Positions 60,476 to 64,000 of a stretch of DNA of 64,000 bases are shown piece after piece; position 1 is the stretch's first letter; each line of letters opens with the position of its first letter. The stretch is from JADJNW01 sp964517145. GTDB taxonomy: Bacteria; Bacteroidota; Bacteroidia; Chitinophagales; Saprospiraceae. The translations under genes were made by a program, and so were the position numbers. The notes beneath the pieces are model-generated. The model was not told the DNA's origin and searched no databases. It saw nothing but the letters and a program-made list of their open reading frames with translations. The DNA is taken from contig CAZFBN010000005.1 of assembly GCA_964517145.1 (NCBI GenBank), forward strand, positions 1 through 64,000, given 5' to 3'.

Positions 60476-61558
60476 TTACAATTCTTCCCCTTCCTCTTCC
60501 ACCACTGCTTCGTCGCCTTCTTCTTCCCGAAGTTTTTCTTTTCTTACAAGCGGATTGGCATGATCCTTTGCATACTCATATCGGTTCTTTGCAATTTCAA
60601 TCGCCAAAAAAAGTGCTTCCCGGAAGGAGGAAGGATCGGCTTCATTTTTGCCGGCAATGTCAAACGCGGTGCCATGATCGGGCGAGGTGCGTACATATTC
60701 CAAACCCGCCGTAAAATTCACTCCGCTACCAAAAGACAATGTTTTAAAGGGAATCAGCCCCTGGTCGTGATACATTGCCAGAATGGCATCAAATTTTTTG
60801 TACTGCCCGGAACCAAAAAATCCATCGGCAGGGAATGGTCCCATCACCATTACGCCGTGCTCTTTTGCTTCCTGAATAACAGGCTGGATCAGCATTGCTT
60901 CTTCCTCGCCCAAAACCCCTTCATCACCGGCATGCGGATTCAATCCCAGAATGGCAATCACCGGCTGCGCAATGCCAAAATCAACACGCAGTGCCTGGTG
61001 TAAAATTTGCAACTTTTTGGTAATCAATGATTTGGTAATGGTGCTTGCTACCCGAGACAAGGGTAGGTGATTGGTGACCAAGCCGATGCGAAGATTATCA
61101 CTTACCATCAGCATCAGACTTTCATTCCCATTGCCCAATTCTTGAGTGAGGTATTCGGTATGCCCGGGAAAAGGAAAATCTGCCAGTTGCATGGCGTGTT
61201 TGTTGATTGGCGCCGTTACAAGCGCATCAATCAAGCCGTGCTGGAGTTCTTTTACCGCCATTTGTAGCGCGGTGTAAGCATATTTCCCGCCAATGTCCGA
61301 AGGTTTGCCCAATGTAATATTAACATTATCCTGCCAACAATTGACAATATTAATTTTATCAAGGGCTATTTGTTGCGCACTGCGGATGCCTTGAAATTGA
61401 AAATCAATACCTACAATATTTTTGTGGTAAGAAACAACTTTTGACGATCCATATATGACGGGCGTACAAAAATTCAAAATACCAGGATTTGAGAGGGTTT
61501 TCAGGATGACTTCCAAACCAATTCCATTGATGTCGCCTATACTGATCCCTATTTTCAT
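60476..61558 (-). CDS. pdxA: 4-Hydroxythreonine-4-phosphate dehydrogenase
   Basis: Enzyme of pyridoxal 5'-phosphate synthesis. The product has MKIGISIGDINGIGLEVILK at the start, VTAPINKHAMQLADFPFPGH, GLVTNHLPLSRVASTI, GLNPHAGDEGVLGEEE, GPFPADGFFGSGQYKKFDAI, MYHDQGLIPFK and a GVNFTAGLEYVRTSPDHGTA motif. These include the metal-binding His residues. Starting at the ATG at 61558 gives 360 residues; 61567 is also possible. The last 17 residues are unusually acidic (EEEGDEAVVEEEGEEL), beyond the family core. Confidence 0.95.
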   Translation of the reverse strand: MKIGISIGDINGIGLEVILKTLSNPGILNFCTPVIYGSSKVVSYHKNIVGIDFQFQGIRSAQQIALDKINIVNCWQDNVNITLGKPSDIGGKYAYTALQMAVKELQHGLIDALVTAPINKHAMQLADFPFPGHTEYLTQELGNGNESLMLMVSDNLRIGLVTNHLPLSRVASTITKSLITKKLQILHQALRVDFGIAQPVIAILGLNPHAGDEGVLGEEEAMLIQPVIQEAKEHGVMVMGPFPADGFFGSGQYKKFDAILAMYHDQGLIPFKTLSFGSGVNFTAGLEYVRTSPDHGTAFDIAGKNEADPSSFREALFLAIEIAKNRYEYAKDHANPLVRKEKLREEEGDEAVVEEEGEEL

Positions 61559-61682
61559 TTTCTCCATTGTTGCTGCATCTAAAATTTCGGTGGTTGCAAA
61601 ACGCAAATTTAACCAAGTTTCGCACAAATGTGCTTCCTTTTTAGACAAGCAGGAGTTGGAAATGGTTGAATGGTTGAAAGTG

Positions 61683-61722
61683 GGATAGTCGGATAGTCGA
61701 TAGTCAATAGTCAGTAGTCAAT
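61683..61722 (+). repeat. GATAGTC direct repeats
   Basis: GGGATAGTCGGATAGTCGAT then AGTCAATAGTCAGTAGTCAA: five degenerate AGTC-based units between pdxA and radC. Same simple-repeat class as other spacers here. Confidence 0.65.
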
Positions 61723-61730
61723 GGCTTGTA

Positions 61731-62432
61731 TCAGATTAAATTTTCATCGGCGAAGCTAAAATAACTGGAATCAGTGATGATTAAATGGTCAAAAACAGTA
61801 ATATCCAGCGTTTCTCCGGCTTTTTTGAGCTTTTTTGTTAAATCAATATCCTGTTGGCTGGGTTGCAAATTTCCGGAAGGATGATTATGTACTAAAATGA
61901 TACTCGACGCCATGCCCTCAATGGCTTTTCGGAAAACAATTTTGGCGTCCACCACTGTGCCGGCTACCCCGCCCAGGCTGATCTGCTCGCGACCCATGAT
62001 TTTATTGGCTCTATTCAGCAGCAATATCCAGAATTCCTCATGCGGCAAATCCATCAGTTGCGCAGCAATTGCCTGATACGCGTCGCGGCTGCTGCGTATT
62101 TGCGGGCGCTCCCGTATGTCGGTGAGTTGTCGCCGACGCCCTAGCTCCATTGCTGCTACGACCGAGATTGACTTGGCTTCGCCCATGCCTTTGAATTTCA
62201 TCAATTCGCTGATTGAGCGTTTGCCTAAGTCGTTCAAATCGTTGTCCACTGATTTTAAAATACGCTGTGCCAGCCCCACCGCCGTCTCATCGCGGGAGCC
62301 GGAGCCGAGCAGAATGGCTAACAATTCAGCGTCAGAGAGACTTTGTTTGCCTCTGGTCAATAATTTTTCGCGCGGGCGATCTTCCTCTGCCCAGGCTTTA
62401 ATGGTTAAATTTTGATTGGAATAATTTTCCAT
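61731..62432 (-). CDS. radC: RadC/JAB-domain protein
   Basis: The 233-residue protein has the RadC N-terminal helix-hairpin-helix (REKLLTRGKQSLSDAELLAI, LLGSGSRDETAV, MKFKGMGEAKSISVVAAMEL) and the C-terminal JAMM-type core with VHNHPSGNLQPSQQDIDLTK (H-x-H...D metal site) and FDHLIITDSSYFSFAD. The function is uncertain despite the old DNA-repair name. Complete and standard length. Confidence 0.94.
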   Translation of the reverse strand: MENYSNQNLTIKAWAEEDRPREKLLTRGKQSLSDAELLAILLGSGSRDETAVGLAQRILKSVDNDLNDLGKRSISELMKFKGMGEAKSISVVAAMELGRRRQLTDIRERPQIRSSRDAYQAIAAQLMDLPHEEFWILLLNRANKIMGREQISLGGVAGTVVDAKIVFRKAIEGMASSIILVHNHPSGNLQPSQQDIDLTKKLKKAGETLDITVFDHLIITDSSYFSFADENLI

Positions 62433-62521
62433 ATGTCGAGACTTGCTTTTCCCTTTTGACGCAGGATTTTATAAAAAGACACTTTTTTCACAACAAAATA
62501 AAATTTGGATTAAATCGATTT

Positions 62522-64000
62522 TTATCTATCAAGCACTTCCTGCACTCTTCTTTTCCACAAATCGCCAAAAGGCTGACGCGGCTGTTGGCACAAATAAACC
62601 GTTGTCCCAAATTCACGCGCATATGAATCCTCTATTTTTCCAATGATTTGAATATCCGCAAAAAGTGCTTGCACCTCTTCGCCCAGTTCATTATTTACAT
62701 AAATCAAAACATTTGTATCTGTATCTTCTTGTATCCAAAGACGATAGCTATCGCTAAAACTGTTCACCGGCGGCAAATTTTTAGCAAACAATTCCACGGC
62801 ACCGGCTTGTCCATAATTTTCACAATAAATCAGGCAGCGATTTTTATCGGGCACCCGCGCATAAGCAGTTGCAACATGCTGCGCCAATTCTTCCCAGCCC
62901 AGCATGTCGGCATAATCTTGCGGCAAGGGATAAATTTTGCCATCTTCCCAGCGCGTAGCGCCGTCAACGCCCCAATTTTCGCGGAGATTTTCACAATACG
63001 CCACCATTTTTGGAATGGATAAGTAAGGAACGCCCATCGGCAGTAGCGGAAAAAACAGCAAGGCAATTAAAATAGGCAAGGCCACTTTGAGCCACATGGA
63101 TGATAATATTTTTTCAAAATAAGCGCCACCTGCTGCAATCATTACAGGATACAAACCCAAGGTGTAATAACTTTTGCCTTTTAATAATAAAAACAGCATG
63201 ATTGTTATAATAAAAACAAAAGCAAGCAGCCTGTAAGGTTTACTTTCTTTATATAAAAGTAAATAAATCAAGCCTCCAAGCCATACGATTGTAACCGGTA
63301 GATTCGCCAGAATTTGATCGAGTAAAAAATCAACATATTGGACATTTACCAATTGACTTTCCGACAATTCGCGCATGTGCGTGACGACTGGAAAACCATG
63401 TTGGTATTGCCAAATAAAATTCGGCAGAATAATAACAGCTGCCAGTAGCACGGCACCAAATGTATATTTCGACCACAGCACGCGTCGATGCGGCGTGAGC
63501 AATAATCCGATTACCAAGGCAATCAAAAAGAACAATACCAGGTATTTGTTCAAAAATCCAAACCCGAAAGCAACACCAAAGCCAAGCAAATACCATGGAT
63601 TTGTGGTATTCAAATAGCGCAAGACCAAATAACAAAACATGGTCCAGAAAAACATGTCCACTCCAACGGGTTGAAACAACCAGCCGCTCCGGGTAAAACT
63701 AATGGTCATCAAAACGCTGAGTCCCGCCAACAACTGTGCGTACTTGCCACCGCCCATTTCACGCGCCATGAGGCACGTGAGCACCAAAATGCCGGTACTA
63801 AACAGCGATGGCAACAGTCTGACCGCAAACATAGAATCGCCGAGCACCGCTTGAATAAAGGCGGAAAGCCAGCCTATGAGCGGTGGATTCGACCAGTAGC
63901 CAACATCCAAATGTCGCCCCAGCGCCAGGTACAACATTTCGTCGCGGTGAAAGCCATAATTAACATTGGTAAAAAGATGGAACAGTAGTTTGGCGGCAGC
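62522..64000 (-). CDS. Family 39 glycosyltransferase, partial at the window edge
   Basis: The frame remains open to the window edge, 21 codons beyond the first internal ATG, and reads NYGFHRDEMLYLALGRHLDV then GYWSNPPLIGWLS. HRDE and the WSNPPL segment are typical of the GT39/ArnT-like membrane glycosyltransferases, which use polyprenyl-phosphate sugars. About ten membrane helices follow, including LVLFFLIALVIGLLL, and a periplasmic C-terminal domain. The true start lies outside. It probably adds a sugar to a surface molecule. Confidence 0.88.
   Translation of the reverse strand, partial: AAAKLLFHLFTNVNYGFHRDEMLYLALGRHLDVGYWSNPPLIGWLSAFIQAVLGDSMFAVRLLPSLFSTGILVLTCLMAREMGGGKYAQLLAGLSVLMTISFTRSGWLFQPVGVDMFFWTMFCYLVLRYLNTTNPWYLLGFGVAFGFGFLNKYLVLFFLIALVIGLLLTPHRRVLWSKYTFGAVLLAAVIILPNFIWQYQHGFPVVTHMRELSESQLVNVQYVDFLLDQILANLPVTIVWLGGLIYLLLYKESKPYRLLAFVFIITIMLFLLLKGKSYYTLGLYPVMIAAGGAYFEKILSSMWLKVALPILIALLFFPLLPMGVPYLSIPKMVAYCENLRENWGVDGATRWEDGKIYPLPQDYADMLGWEELAQHVATAYARVPDKNRCLIYCENYGQAGAVELFAKNLPPVNSFSDSYRLWIQEDTDTNVLIYVNNELGEEVQALFADIQIIGKIEDSYAREFGTTVYLCQQPRQPFGDLWKRRVQEVLDR

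Noticed and set aside
1..64000. tRNA, rRNA, CRISPR array, prophage or complete insertion sequence
   Set aside because: No transposase or integrase motifs, no regularly spaced repeats and no cloverleaf-like gene were noticed; a dedicated RNA search would be needed to be certain.

Overview
The window looks like a chromosome segment from a member of the Bacteroidota, most likely close to the Saprospiraceae or relatives. Supporting signs are the gliding/type IX secretion genes gldD and porZ, a protein with a type IX C-terminal sorting domain, a DUF5723 barrel, Rho with a long charged insertion, an atpD-atpC pair apart from the other ATP synthase genes, and many promoters of the Bacteroidota form (TTTG, about 20 bases, TAnnTTTG). 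No tRNA, rRNA, CRISPR array, prophage or complete insertion sequence was seen. The family placement is inference.

Layout. 1-1.8 kb: end of a phosphate-uptake operon (pstC end, pstA, pstB). 2.3-4.3 kb: two lipoproteins and a small protein. 4.5-7.2 kb: GGGP synthase, a DUF433/DUF5615 toxin-antitoxin pair, rsgA and a 55-residue membrane peptide. 7.2-13 kb (minus): TIGR02757 protein, glycosyltransferase, gldD, frr, a zinc metallopeptidase and serS. 13.4-23.4 kb (plus): rho, a 2160-residue secreted multidomain phosphatase, and two tandem paralogues. 23.5-31 kb: a PLP enzyme, pheS, rhomboid, deoC, an ECF sigma factor overlapping a glycosyltransferase, and rnpA. 31-35 kb: SCP2 protein, moaDE, a LysM lytic transglycosylase and a DEAD-box helicase.

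35.3-41.2 kb is the most unusual part. A CHAT (caspase-like) protein with a zinc-ribbon-like segment and a C-terminal domain resembling effector-associated domain 11 is followed 39 bases later by a 1338-residue TPR protein. The CHAT GHG motif reads GRG, so the usual catalytic His is replaced by Arg. 41.4-46.8 kb carries a lipoprotein, a DUF5723 protein and porZ. 47.2-51.3 kb (minus) holds a DUF5691-MoxR-DUF5682 operon without the von Willebrand and SWIM partners often found with it. 51.6-64 kb is mostly housekeeping: atpD, atpC, an rRNA pseudouridine synthase, a small kinase, a ParE/RelE-type pair, hemA, aspS, lspA, pdxA, radC and a partial GT39 glycosyltransferase.

A second theme is interspersed repeats. 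GC-rich palindromes and simple direct repeats lie between genes, and some sit in frame inside genes: aspS (about 12 codons), the TIGR02757 gene (about 40 codons) and the DUF5682 gene. Most transcription units end in clear hairpin-plus-T terminators, which helps define the operons given below.
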